DNA of 62,692 nucleotides. Origin: Gracilaria vermiculophylla (taxonomy: Eukaryota; Rhodophyta; Florideophyceae; Gracilariales; Gracilariaceae). Positions 1-9,357 of the stretch are shown in pieces. The position numbers and the translations under genes are program-made. The stretch's first letter is position 1; the number at the start of each line of letters is the position of its first letter. The notes beneath the pieces are model-generated. The model saw only the letters and a list, made by a program, of their open reading frames with translations, did no database searches and was not told where the DNA came from. The stretch spans positions 2,217,050 through 2,279,741 of the forward strand of contig JAHNZQ020000016.1 in the NCBI GenBank assembly GCA_019155205.2. The letters run 5' to 3'.

Positions 1-2535
1 CATGTGCACTCTGTCCACGATACGAATTTCGTATTGCGTAATTTCAAAACAGTACGAAAGTCGTATCTCAGTTTCGTGACAACTTACCACGAAATAGATA
101 CGAATTTCGTGCTGCGTAATTCCTCTACTGCCCCAGAACAGCACAGGCATGCTACGTAAGTGGGCGTTCTAGAGGTATACCGTAAAAAGAATTTGTTTCA
201 TAATCTGAAAATGAAATCTCACTAATTACTTTTTAGAAATAAATTTTCCTCACAAAGATGCAGAATTCGACATTCACTTTTGAAGATTCTGGCTGCGTTT
301 TTGCTCTGTAATGCGCAGCCTGGGATCAGCGATGTTGTCTCTAGATCATCTTGGATGTATTGCTGTAAATTATTTGATGCTGATTACAATTTGTGCAAGT
401 GAAGTACTGTAGGTTCAGGTGCTGTGGGTATTTCGAAAACTTTTCCGTTGGAAAGAGAGATAATCATGTTCATTGGATCTCTCCTGCAAAAAGTGAGACG
501 TTACGTTGAGAGTAGGTACAAAACAAAACCTTGGGTTCAATACAAAAAGTGTACAACAACGCAACAAAACGTTTAACAGAAATAAGTAAACAATAACATT
601 AGACATTCTCCGTTTGCGCTTTCTCTTATAATTTGCGCAAAGAATGAATTTCTACGCAAAAGAACTAGAAATTGAAAAGGTCGATGGTCTCTTCATCAGA
701 CCCAACATGGTGCAAGGTAGCATTTTCACGACGCCTTTTTTTCGCTATGTAGTTTTTGCTGACTTATTTTTCTTTTTCTTGACTTTGAAAGAAAGATCGG
801 TGATATACGCAAAGATCAAGGTTTTGCGTAGAAAGGGTATCTTTACAGTTTTTCAATCGTTTTCGCTCTCTAAGTGGTTTGTAGCAAGGAAAGTTAATGT
901 TTTGTTGCGTTGTAGGATTTTAGGTAGTATGAAATAGGCTGTATTGAGATTATTCGTCGTACGCAAAAATTGTCGGATGGGCGGTAGAATTTTATTTTAG
1001 CCGGGAAAATAGAATAGTTGCGTGGCTGGAAACTATTTGCGCATGAGCTCTATTGATTACGAGAGAAGTTTAACATGAGTCTTCGCAGAGATTGTGGTCT
1101 ATAGTCTTAAGATGCATAGAGGTCAAACCTCCGAGCAGCAATATCTCTAAAATGCAGATCAAAAGTCTCGCGATCTTATGATAGCCTGCAGGTGAAATAG
1201 AATGTGTGTCTTGCCCATGTTATGGATTTGACAGCGTGCTCATGTCATATAGCATTGTACTTTTAAAGAGTCCAATCACTCTTGTTTGTAGTCTTCCTGA
1301 TCTAACACAAATCTGAAACTGACACATTAAGGAAAGGTATGTCTCTGCCCAATAGCAATCAAGAACACAAGTTTCTTAATCGGCGCGAGAGGAAGAAGAA
1401 GAGAAACGCCATCACAATGAGGACGGATCGGACAGCAGCATGAACACAAAGATGATTCTTCTTGTGGGGGCAGACGGATCGAGATTCCTCAGCTCAGTTC
1501 AAGTTTCCCTGGTGGCTTCCTTTGGGGCCGAGATGAAACCATTTCTTATGAAGTCACTTTGACACTCAAATGTATATTGCTCGATGTGAACAATAAGTCC
1601 AAGCAACCGTGCGATTTGACTCAGAATCACAGTCCATGTTCGAGAAGATATACAGAGCAATCGATTGGAATTCCCGGAATTGTCCGCGGTTTCTTCAACG
1701 CCACTGTGTCAAATAGTTTCCTGGCCTGAGGTGCAGAGGCTGTACTAAATTAAAGTGCATATCCCGCCTACTTTTCGACATCTGCACTATGACTGTCCAT
1801 TTTCATTGAGAGCATGAAATGGAGGCACATCCCCTATACCGGGCAAACCCCTTTAGCCTCCATAATCCTAACGCACGCACAAGACTGCCGAGGATAGCAG
1901 CCGTTTATCTTGCATTCATCGTTTGTCGAAGTGTTGTCGAGGAGTACAGAAGTGCTCGAACTACGCTTTCGGTTATATTGAAAGGCACAACACTCATCTT
2001 CGAAGGGTGAGCATGCAAAGTACATATTTATGGGTCAGTGGCCCGTGTGCATCTGCGCTAGCAAACGAAACCCCAGGATTGCTACCTTCTCCGTTCGCAT
2101 GCAGAACCCTTTTGATTGGCGAGGAAAGCCTGGAGGTACTCTAATAACTGAATATTTGCTGCGAATAATGCATTACACCATGGATATATTCGCCCCGCGG
2201 CGAATTTTTGAAAATCAGCTGCCTTGCTTATGCTGCAAAACATTCTAACTGGGATATCAGCCGAAGCGACCTTCGCTATCTCTTCACAGGATTGCCGAGT
2301 ACCAGCTACGTGCAAAGCCTTCATGTAGAAGAATCGAGGAACGCTTCGCCTGCCCATTCTGAATTGACCGCAGCACCAACGGTTAAAGGAGGGAATGGCC
2401 CTGCATTTGCCTTCGCATGTAACTCAAATAAGATGTACAACAACTGCGAGGCCAGGGAACAAGAAGAGGTTTATGTACATTGCGATCAGTTGCAATCAGC
2501 AAAAGACCCCCCGAAAACCCGTAGAAGTAAGAACT
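1..2535. other. Intergenic DNA, no convincing gene
   Basis: AT-rich spacer left of the gene island. All open frames here are short, overlap on both strands and have no recognisable domain. The frame at 2208-2567 only runs antisense into the 3' end of the MFS gene. The one clear structure is a cluster of palindromes at the extreme left, listed separately. Confidence 0.6.
20..112. repeat. Three palindromic ACGAA/TTCGT sites
   Basis: Positions 20-34 form a perfect 15-nt palindrome (ATACGAA-T-TTCGTAT). Related imperfect copies lie at 52-66 and 98-112. The first and third also share about ten flanking bases (TGCGTAATT). This could be a cluster of protein-binding sites or the remains of a transposon end; no adjacent gene shows which. 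Confidence 0.45.
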
Positions 2536-4098
2536 TTATGACTCGCAAAGAGGAATCAACTTCTTAAAACTCACCAAAACAAGAGTGCTGGCCATGCAAA
2601 TGTACGCCAATATGACGGCAAACACGCTTTCTCTCCCAAAGTTGCTCCAGATCACGCCTGCCACCATGGCAAACGTCACCCTGGAAAGGCTCCCTGTGGC
2701 TGAGAACAGCCCAAGGAAGCCGCCCGCTGGCAGGCCGCCCAAAACCTTTGAGAACAAGGCCAGCACAGCCGTCTGGCCGAGGGGGTACGCCAGGCTCCAC
2801 GTCATGCCCAGACAGATGACGTAGCCTGTGAGCGAGATATGAGGGGTTAAAGGCACAATGGCGAGGGGGAGGCATCCGAGAAGCACGAGTAGTAGACCCG
2901 TGAACACAAGCGATCGGTCAGAGAAACGCTTGGCAATCGGCTTAAAAGAGAGATAAACGAAGAAGCCACAAAAGCCGATGACGGAAATCTGGTAGCTGGC
3001 GGCGGCGTAGTCGAGTGCATACTGTTCCATGAGAAAGGGAGTGGAGATGGTCTCAAACTCGGCGACGACGCCGCGGAAAACAACATTGACAAGCAGGCAC
3101 ACCAGAAGCGCAAAGGCGTCGGGTCTAGACGATGCGTCGTCATCCTGATCGGACTGCGAGTCGGAAGAGGGATCCTGCAGGCGGACGGGATTTGCGGGCG
3201 GATCGTAGTAAAACATGTAAACAACTGCGACGGAAATGACGTTGCAAAGCACCAGCAGGTACGCAGGGTAGGTATATCCATTGAAAGGCATGAACGGAAG
3301 AGGGTTGTATTCCGGAAGTCTGGCGAGTAAGCCGCCAAAGCCAGGCAGAACGGCGAAACCAACAAACTGCAAGGCGGAAAGATAGGCAAAATGGTGGGTG
3401 CGAATGGTGGCGGGAATGGCACGAGTGACGTGGGCACGACACACGGACATGGTGGCCGAGCCGAAACCAACGAAAATTCGCGAGAAGAAGAGCATCGGGA
3501 GCGAAGCGGACAGGGCATACATGAGGTGACCGAGGACCTGAATGACGGAGGCAACACACAGAACGGTGGAGGTGGAGTGCCTGTCCGACAGGTAGCCCAA
3601 CGGGATGGTGGTGGCCATGCGCCCCATTGAGAAGGAAGCAACAAAAACGCCCAGCAGCTGCTTCGAACCGCCCAGTGAGGCGAAGAAGGGCCATGTGGAC
3701 GGCAGCATGAGGCCTCGCGACGCCTCGGACACCAGAGTGACCCAGTAGACGACGATGAGCGAGAGCCAGTCGATGTGACCTGGGGGTGCGGGATGCAGAC
3801 CCATGGCCGGGCGCAAGTTGTTGGCGGACAGGCTGTGAGGGAAGAAGAAGGAGGTGCTGGCGGCTATGACGGGGGGGAGGGGCTGGCAGAGGGGCTGCGA
3901 CTCGGAAGCAGCATGTTGGGAAGAAGGCGTGGACGGCGGGGCAGGCTTGGGGTGGCGCAGCGGGGCGGCGTGCACGGCGCCATAGGTAGAGGTTGACGGC
4001 ACGGCGACGTTCGAAGCAGAGAGGGACTTGTTGTGGCGAATGGGGGTTGACGGATGTTTGGGCGGTCGCGCCTTGAAGGACGCGGAAGAGATGGTCAT
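2536..4098 (-). CDS. Major facilitator superfamily transporter
   Basis: A 520-residue multi-pass membrane carrier. The first 105 residues or so are Pro/Ser-rich and probably cytosolic. Hydrophobic segments begin near residue 110. The MFS motif A loop between helices 2 and 3 is clear at about 168-180 (GYLSDRHSTSTVL). A central acidic loop (SDSQSDQDDD) separates two six-helix halves. The overall look recalls the MFSD8/SPX-MFS group of vacuolar or lysosomal carriers, but no SPX domain is present and the substrate cannot be read from sequence. The frame stays open upstream to 4290 through a C-rich repeat. I chose the ATG at 4098 because the upstream part is pure Pro/Arg/His low complexity. Transcription runs away from the tRNA gene. 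Confidence 0.85.
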   Translation of the reverse strand: MTISSASFKARPPKHPSTPIRHNKSLSASNVAVPSTSTYGAVHAAPLRHPKPAPPSTPSSQHAASESQPLCQPLPPVIAASTSFFFPHSLSANNLRPAMGLHPAPPGHIDWLSLIVVYWVTLVSEASRGLMLPSTWPFFASLGGSKQLLGVFVASFSMGRMATTIPLGYLSDRHSTSTVLCVASVIQVLGHLMYALSASLPMLFFSRIFVGFGSATMSVCRAHVTRAIPATIRTHHFAYLSALQFVGFAVLPGFGGLLARLPEYNPLPFMPFNGYTYPAYLLVLCNVISVAVVYMFYYDPPANPVRLQDPSSDSQSDQDDDASSRPDAFALLVCLLVNVVFRGVVAEFETISTPFLMEQYALDYAAASYQISVIGFCGFFVYLSFKPIAKRFSDRSLVFTGLLLVLLGCLPLAIVPLTPHISLTGYVICLGMTWSLAYPLGQTAVLALFSKVLGGLPAGGFLGLFSATGSLSRVTFAMVAGVIWSNFGRESVFAVILAYICMASTLVLVSFKKLIPLCES

Positions 4099-4187
4099 GA
4101 CGCGAGGCGCGGGCGGCGGCTGGGACGCGGCGAGCGAGAAGGCGGTGCGGAAATGGGCGCGCGGGGGTGCGTCGCGGGTAGGTGCGT

Positions 4188-4312
4188 GGCGGGGTGGTGC
4201 GCGGCGGGGGGGCGCGTGGCGGGGGGGGTGGGGCGAGGTGGGGCGGGGTGGGGCGGGGTGGGGCGGGGTGGGGCGAGTCGGGGCGGGCAAGGGCGGGGGG
4301 GGAGGGGGGTGC
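4188..4312 (+). repeat. G-rich tandem repeat upstream of the MFS gene
   Basis: Short imperfect tandem repeats dominated by a GGGGCGGGGT-like 10-mer, with many runs of four or more G on this strand. The tract lies just upstream of the chosen MFS start, in its likely 5' leader or promoter, and could form G-quadruplexes. It also explains the long spurious open frames on both strands here. Confidence 0.7.
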
Positions 4313-4901
4313 GCCCGGGGCGAATGGCGACTACATGCGGGCGAGCGGTGTGGCAGGCGCAGGGCGCGATAGCGTGTCTGGCAACGTATTGTCGTCGGTG
4401 GGCGCGGTGATCTGAGTGGATGGGCTAGCGAGTGGACATGGCGCTGACGTGTTCAGGGACGGGCGGTCGGGCGGCGCCAGCTTCGTGTCACGTGTGGGGC
4501 GCTGATTGGGCGCGGCTGCCGGCGGCGCCGCCACGCGCCTCGGCCGACATACAGTAACTTTCCTAAGCGAAACACAAACCGAGGTGTCGACGGGAAGACG
4601 CGCCCGTGCCGCAGCCGCGTGCGCCGTGAGCGCTGCGAGCGCGCGCGCTGGCCATTGGTGGCGCGCAGCACCACATAGTCCCCCGGCGCACGCAGCTCAG
4701 TGGAGCACCCGCCGCCGCCGTCTCGCGCGCCACGCCATTCATTCTTCGCTTCGTGCGCTGTCCACTTCTACTGTCCTCCATCACGTGAGCGTCGTTCCAC
4801 GTCGCCAGCTGCACACGCTGCCGACTGCACGGACCAGCGGCTGCATGAGCCGACAGTTCTACCTCCGTACACTTGTACACGTGTGTATTGTTGATGATGT
4901 C

Positions 4902-4907
4902 AAAAAA
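4902..4907 (-). terminator. Pol III oligo-T terminator of tRNA-Val
   Basis: A run of six T on the minus strand begins seven bases after the tRNA discriminator base, the usual RNA polymerase III stop. Confidence 0.75.
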
Positions 4908-4914
4908 GATACTC

Positions 4915-4988
4915 TACTCTCGAGGAGGCTCGAACTCCTGACCTCCAGCATGTTAGGCTGGCGCTCTAACCAACTGAGCTACGAGAGC
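4915..4988 (-). tRNA. tRNA-Val (anticodon AAC)
   Basis: The minus strand folds as a complete, intron-free cloverleaf. The acceptor is GCTCTCG paired with CGAGAGT (a terminal G-U), with discriminator A. The D arm is GCTC...GAGC, and the anticodon stem CCAGC/GCTGG encloses the 7-nt loop CTAACAT, giving anticodon AAC. The variable region is short and the T arm is AGGAG-TTCGAGC-CTCCT. A and B boxes are present within the gene and a T6 terminator follows. No CCA is encoded, as expected for a nuclear gene. Confidence 0.93.
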
Positions 4989-5328
4989 ATAGACCACTTG
5001 TTGTGCCACCGGAATTTTATTAAGTAATTTATAATTAATTAAAATGTGGCTGCCCGTCGCAACTCACCAATGAGGTGCCGCGAGATCACGCGGCTAAATC
5101 CCTCATTCGCCGGAGATGCAGATTTGCTCCGTCAGCCACATACTGATTCGCAGCCAGGCAAAGATCCGCTCAAGTCCATCTCCCACCGTCCCGTCCTCAC
5201 CTACCATCAGCCCTCCGCCCACCAGCAGCTTTCAAGCCGTTTCGCTCGTCCAGTCCTCTCCTCCACGCTCCCCTTTACGTGCGCACCCGCTTCCACCCAT
5301 CTCCGTCGTCCCCTTCCCTCGCGCAAAA
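4989..5328. promoter_or_regulatory. Spacer between tRNA-Val and PsbU
   Basis: About 340 bases between the divergent tRNA and PsbU genes. The first 50 are AT-rich (TTTATTAAGTAATTTATAAT), then a C-rich leader runs up to the PsbU ATG. The PsbU frame is open upstream to 5116, but that part is Ser/Pro-rich and unlike a presequence. I see no definite promoter element. Confidence 0.35.
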
Positions 5329-5781
5329 ATGGCTTTCGTTCCCGGACCAGCTCTGCCCACCGCCCGCACCTCCGCTGTCTCCGTGCGCCCCGTGTGCATG
5401 ACCGCCGACTCCCCCCCCCCCCAAATCTCGCGCCGCAAGCTCATCACGCGCGCCCTGGCCGCCGCCGCCCTGCTCACCCTCCCATCTAACGCGCGCGCCG
5501 AGCGCGAGTATCCCAATGTCGGCTTTTTAGGCGGCAGCGACACCATCGATATCAACAACGCTAATGTGCGCGCCTACCAGAAGTTCCGCGGTTTCTACCC
5601 AACCCTGGCCGGCCTCATCGTGTCAAACGGGCCCTACTCCTCTGTCGACGATCTGTACGAACTGCCCGGCCTCACCGACGCCATGAAGTCCGCCCTGGAC
5701 GAGTACAAGGAGAAACTCGTCGCCCTGGACCCGGCACCCGAGTATGTCATTGACAAGATCAACAACGGGCTGTACCGCTGA
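5329..5781 (+). CDS. psbU: Photosystem II extrinsic protein PsbU, plastid-lumen precursor
   Basis: PsbU is the 12-kDa extrinsic protein that stabilises the oxygen-evolving complex on the lumenal face of photosystem II in cyanobacteria and red-lineage plastids. The 150-residue precursor has a Ser/Thr/Arg transit region, then a twin-arginine signal (SRRKLIT, residues 34-40), a hydrophobic Ala/Leu stretch and an AxA-type cleavage site (SNARA, ending at 57). The mature part is about 93 residues, the family size, with the helix-hairpin-helix core (IDINNANVRAYQKFRG and the YELPGL turn). The ATG at 5329 has an AAAA context and starts the transit peptide. The gene converges with PsbO. A nuclear PsbU with a Tat-type lumen signal is strong evidence for a red alga. 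Confidence 0.95.
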   Translation: MAFVPGPALPTARTSAVSVRPVCMTADSPPPQISRRKLITRALAAAALLTLPSNARAEREYPNVGFLGGSDTIDINNANVRAYQKFRGFYPTLAGLIVSNGPYSSVDDLYELPGLTDAMKSALDEYKEKLVALDPAPEYVIDKINNGLYR

Positions 5782-6309
5782 TTCCTTCCGTCGCCTAGGC
5801 TGTATAGCTCTCCAATAACAACCCCAGCTGCAGAGCTGGTGTGCAAGTAAACGCGTTCTTTCTTTTCTGGCGTACAAGCTCTCCATCCAAGGCTACTCCA
5901 CGTCCCCCGTACACCTGTCACGTTCTCCTGCGTCTGCAGAGCCCTTTCTGCTGATACTCTTCACACTCCGAAGTTTAGCGTTTGCGTTAAAATCTACGAC
6001 CGCTAACTTACGATCGCTGACTTACGATCGCTAACCTGCGGTGCAACCCATTCCGATCTGTCAAGCCACCGTGGCGCTCAGCGCCCTCACAGTCAAGATA
6101 AAACTTTTACCGAAGCCAAAGCAAAGTTCAACGCCTATTTCTTTCAACGCATTTCATATGCATCACAGTTAAGCGAGCTTTCAGACACACCACGCACAAT
6201 AGCCTACCCCCCACCCCAGAGAAAATAGGGCAATTATTAGCTCAACAACACAAAACGCATTAAAAAAAGCAAGGCATACAAAAACTCAAGCTCAACTAGA
6301 CAACAAATC
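5782..6309. other. Shared 3' spacer of convergent PsbU and PsbO
   Basis: About 530 bases holding both 3' UTRs. The only structure is three tandem 14-bp units at 5998-6039 (consensus GATCGCTAACTTAC). The part nearest PsbO is AT-rich. Confidence 0.5.
5998..6039 (+). repeat. 14-bp tandem repeat, three copies
   Basis: Units at 5998-6011, 6012-6025 and 6026-6039 differ at a few positions. They lie in the spacer between PsbU and PsbO. No function is evident. Confidence 0.7.
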
Positions 6310-7434
6310 TTACGATTCTTCCACACGCCCGTAGAAAATGCCCTTGAGCAAAATCTTCTTCGGCGCCTTTGCGCCCATGTCGGTGTCAGAGAGCTGTTCC
6401 GAAACGAACACACCGGCCATCTCGCCATTGCTGGGGTCAATCTTCTGCACAGCCATTTCAATGGCGCCCTCAGTGACCTGGAACACCTTGTTGGTTTCTT
6501 TGAAAAGCTCGTCCTGCCCATCACCGCCATCAGCCTCCATCGCGGGAAGCGCGACGGCCATGTCGTATCCGGTGACACCGCCGCGTCCCTTCGGATCTAG
6601 GAAGAGACCGGTGCGGTACGAGGGTACCGTAAAGTCGCCGCCGAATTCAGTGGCGGTGGTGATGTCCTTCCCTTCAGCCTTGGCCACAAGGTTCTTGATG
6701 GTGAACAAGAACGGGACCCGCTCCCCTCCCGGTAATTGCACGGTTGTGGCCGCGTAGTCGATGCCGTCCTTCTCCTCAAACAGAATGCCGTCGCTACTGA
6801 CTGAGAGCGGGCCCTCAATGCCAGTGAGAGTGTAAGTAGCGCGGGTCATTAGCTTGGTGTCCACAAAGGCCTTCTTTGTCTCGCCCTTCTTCTTGCCGGA
6901 CAGCTCCTCCTCCACCTGGAAGGTCTTCGGCTCCAGACAGAGGTCGACAATCTTGTAGCTCTTGGAGGGATCGAGCTTGATGACGCCCTTGGCTCCTTCA
7001 ACCTCCGGGCAGCGGTTGGCAATGCCTGTGCCCTTGACCTGCGAGTATGTGAGCTGGTCAATGTCGGACTTGGTGAGGGCGGCGGCGGGCTGCGGGTGCA
7101 GCAAGGCGGTGGCGGCGACGAGGGCGACGGCGGCGCCCTGCACCGGGGCGGATCGCAAAGCAGCCGCGACCTTTTCGGCGTCCATGCGCGCGCGCCTCAC
7201 GATTGAATCGGATAGCGACGCTCGGACTGCATGCCAAACGCGACAAGGACGGACGAGGAGACGAAGCAGCGGGTTAGCAAGACGCGGATGCGGACGAAAA
7301 GATGGGGGTGAGGGTGGGGGCTTTACGCGAAACTTACCAGCAGCGCGGGGCGTGGGGCGCGCAGCGACGACAGGCTCGGCGCGGAAGGCAGACGCGGCGC
7401 CGAGCGGGGTGGGGGCGACGAAACCGACGGTCAT
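6310..7434 (-). CDS. psbO: Photosystem II manganese-stabilising protein PsbO (OEC33), spliced
   Basis: PsbO is the 33-kDa extrinsic protein that protects the Mn4CaO5 cluster. I read it as complement(join(6310..7226,7338..7434)), 337 residues. Exon 1 encodes the start of a transit peptide (MTVGFVAPTPLGAASAF). Exon 2 completes it and adds a hydrophobic lumen signal (AAVALVAATALL) ending PAAA, without twin arginine, so Sec-type import is expected. The mature part begins LTKSDIDQLTYSQVKGTGIA and is about 250 residues. The two disulfide Cys are visible (NRCPEV and VDLCLEP), as is the family motif KDGIDYAATTVQLPGGERVP. The frame is open upstream to 7857 through low-complexity sequence; I chose the ATG at 7434 because it begins a plausible transit peptide. 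The neighbour PsbU serves the same complex. Confidence 0.93.
   Translation of the reverse strand: MTVGFVAPTPLGAASAFRAEPVVAARPTPRAAGKFRVKPPPSPPSFRPHPRLANPLLRLLVRPCRVWHAVRASLSDSIVRRARMDAEKVAAALRSAPVQGAAVALVAATALLHPQPAAALTKSDIDQLTYSQVKGTGIANRCPEVEGAKGVIKLDPSKSYKIVDLCLEPKTFQVEEELSGKKKGETKKAFVDTKLMTRATYTLTGIEGPLSVSSDGILFEEKDGIDYAATTVQLPGGERVPFLFTIKNLVAKAEGKDITTATEFGGDFTVPSYRTGLFLDPKGRGGVTGYDMAVALPAMEADGGDGQDELFKETNKVFQVTEGAIEMAVQKIDPSNGEMAGVFVSEQLSDTDMGAKAPKKILLKGIFYGRVEES
7227..7337 (-). other. psbO: Spliceosomal intron in psbO, 111 nt
   Basis: On the minus strand the 5' site reads G|GTAAGT and the 3' site GCATGCAG|TCCG. A branch-point-like TTGCTAAC lies between them, and the intron is pyrimidine-rich. 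It interrupts codon 33 after its first base. It is a multiple of three with no in-frame stop, so an unspliced message would still encode PsbO with about 37 extra Pro/Arg-rich residues inside the transit region. Removing it gives a more ordinary presequence, which favours a real intron. Confidence 0.8.
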
Positions 7435-7890
7435 GGTGTTGGCGGGCAAGGGTGCGACGGGGAGCGGGGAGCGGGGAGCGGGGAGCGGACTGGCAGGGGT
7501 GTCGGGGCGTCGGGGCGTCGGGGGGAAGAAGACGGGGCGCGGGGGCGTACGAGCGCTGGCGCAGGCGTCGCGCTGCACGGCCGTCTGAAGAGGTGCGCGA
7601 GATGGGGCACAACACAACCCTGGCGCGAGCTGCGCGTCGCATGCGTCCGACACGAAGCGCGCGGCGCGCGCGACCACCCGTTCAGCGCGAGCAGATTTTT
7701 CGCCGGAAGCCGCCACCAGATTGACGCGGCTACGCCACGTGGGCGCGTGTCCGCGTGTGGCGGCGGCTGTCGAAACGCAAGCAACGGCTGCCGAAACGCA
7801 AGCGACGGCAGCCGAAACGCAAGCGACGGCGGCCGAAGCGGGGGAAGCCGCGGCCAAGCGCGCGCGACGGCGGAGCGCTCACCGGGAGCG
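7435..7890. promoter_or_regulatory. Divergent spacer between psbO and the P450 gene
   Basis: About 450 GC-rich bases must hold the promoters of both genes. The half near psbO has short GGGGA/GGGC repeats. The P450 side has a 21-bp tandem repeat. No TATA box is obvious. Confidence 0.4.
7771..7840 (+). repeat. 21-bp tandem repeat in the P450 leader
   Basis: Three full units (7771-7791, 7792-7812, 7813-7833; consensus CGAAACGCAAGCGACGGCAGC) and a partial fourth. Because 21 is divisible by three, the repeat is open in several frames and creates a false N-terminal extension of the P450 frame. Confidence 0.85.
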
Positions 7891-9357
7891 ATGGCGGCGC
7901 CGGCGCCGCGCGAGGTGCCCGGCGCGCGCGGGCTGCCGCTGCTCGGCGAGACCCTGTCGTTCGTCGCCGACGTTAAGCGCTTCATCGACGCGCGCGTCGC
8001 GCAGTACGGCGCCACCTTCCGCACCAACCTGTTCCGCGTGCGCACCATCTTCACGTGCTCGTACTCCACCGGCGCCGCGCTGCTGCTGCACCCCGGCGCT
8101 GACGCCGCCGACGCCGCCGCCGCCGACGACGCCGCCGATGCCGCGACGGCCGCGCCCCTAGACGCCGCCGCCGCGTACGCGCCGTTCCTCTCGCCGCTGT
8201 ACCCCGCGCCAAACCTCATCATTGCCGCCGACACCACCGCCGTGCGCGCCGCGCAGCTGGCGCTGCTGGACGCCTGCCTCCGGGACGTAGCGCCGTTTGC
8301 GGCGCGCGCGTCGCATCTCACCGCCGCGCTGGTGCGTGGCTACAGCGAGCGCGCCGCTGCCGCCGCGCCCGACGCGGTGCCCATGTCGCTGTACGCCGCC
8401 TTCAAGCCACTGGCCGCGCGCGCCATCGTGGAGGCCGTGCTGGGCGACACGCCGCCTGACCAGCTACGCCGCGTCCGCGCGCTGACAGCCGTGCACTTCA
8501 ATGGCGTCGCCGCCGTGCCCGTGTCCGTCACCGCCTTCGGCGCTCGCAGCGCGCGCGCCGCCGCGCTGGACGCGTACCACCAGCTGGAGCGCCTGCTCTC
8601 AGCGCATCTCTCGCGCCGCGTCGCCGCGCTGCGCCAGCGCCCCGCACGCGCGCCGCGCCTCGCCGCCGACCACGGCTGCAGCGCGGCCGTGCTGGCGCGC
8701 CTGGTGCACGACGGCGCCGCACAGCCGAAGGACGCCGTGCAGGTGCTGCTGACGTTGCTGTCGCCGGCCGTGGCCAAGGCAGTGGCCAGCACCGCCACGC
8801 TGGCCGTGGCGCTGCTGGCGGACGCGCGCCGCGCCGCGCTGCAGCGCGATGTGGCCGCCGAGCTGCGCCTCGGCCGCCTGGCGCTGCTCGACTGCGTGCT
8901 CATGGAGACGCTGCGCCTGTACCCGCCGCTGGCGGGCGCCATCCGCAGCGCCACGCGCGATACCGCCGTCGACGGGCTGCGCGTGGAGAGTGGCGCGTCC
9001 GTGTGGCTGTCGTACATGCACGCCAACCGCGACCACAGCGCCTTCGACCGCGCGCTGCAGTTCGACCCGTCGCGTTGGGCGCTGGCGCGCCGCCACAGCG
9101 ACGGCGATGGCGGTGGTGGCTGCCCGTTTGCGCACGTGGGCGGCGCGCTGCGCACGCCGCTCAGCTTTGGCGGCGGCCGCAGGCAGTGCCGCGGGCGCGA
9201 CGTGGCGTGGGAGGTGCTGCGGCGCATGGTGGGCGGCGTGGTGCGCGCGCTAACCGTGGCGGGCGAGGCGGTGCGCGACGAGCACATGCGCTACGTGCCC
9301 GTGCTGCGGCCGCGCGAGGACGCGGTGGTGCGCGTACGCTGTCGCACCGTTTCGTGA
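7891..9357 (+). CDS. Cytochrome P450 family protein, atypical I-helix
   Basis: A 488-residue haem-thiolate protein of very high GC. P450 landmarks in order: an N-terminal proline hinge (REVPGARGLPLLGETLSF, 7-24), the K-helix ExxR (E339-R342, METLRLYPP), the PERF-like FDPSRW (391-396), and the haem-binding loop FGGGRRQCRG (426-435) with Cys433 as axial ligand. There is no membrane anchor. Residues 69-96 are an Ala/Asp low-complexity insertion. The I-helix lacks the usual acid-alcohol pair of the AGxET(T/S) motif; the aligned stretch is SPAVAKAVAST (291-301). The CPFAHVG before the haem loop recalls CYP51/CYP26/CYP120-like proteins, but family and substrate are unknown. The ATG at 7891 was chosen just before the hinge. 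ABHD17 follows 186 bases downstream. Confidence 0.85.
   Translation: MAAPAPREVPGARGLPLLGETLSFVADVKRFIDARVAQYGATFRTNLFRVRTIFTCSYSTGAALLLHPGADAADAAAADDAADAATAAPLDAAAAYAPFLSPLYPAPNLIIAADTTAVRAAQLALLDACLRDVAPFAARASHLTAALVRGYSERAAAAAPDAVPMSLYAAFKPLAARAIVEAVLGDTPPDQLRRVRALTAVHFNGVAAVPVSVTAFGARSARAAALDAYHQLERLLSAHLSRRVAALRQRPARAPRLAADHGCSAAVLARLVHDGAAQPKDAVQVLLTLLSPAVAKAVASTATLAVALLADARRAALQRDVAAELRLGRLALLDCVLMETLRLYPPLAGAIRSATRDTAVDGLRVESGASVWLSYMHANRDHSAFDRALQFDPSRWALARRHSDGDGGGGCPFAHVGGALRTPLSFGGGRRQCRGRDVAWEVLRRMVGGVVRALTVAGEAVRDEHMRYVPVLRPREDAVVRVRCRTVS

Noticed and set aside
2208..2567. A 119-codon plus-strand frame overlapping the MFS 3' end
   Set aside because: No domain, composition unlike neighbouring genes, and mostly intergenic.
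4028..4415. Plus-strand frames of 77-118 codons opposite the MFS start
   Set aside because: Gly/Arg low complexity created by the G-rich tandem repeat.
5116..5328. Upstream extension of the PsbU frame
   Set aside because: Ser/Pro-rich leader without transit-peptide features; the ATG at 5329 gives a normal bipartite presequence.
7435..7857. Upstream extension of the PsbO frame to 7857
   Set aside because: The extension is repetitive (VACVSAAVACVSAA) and comes from the 21-bp repeat. A proper transit peptide starts at 7434.
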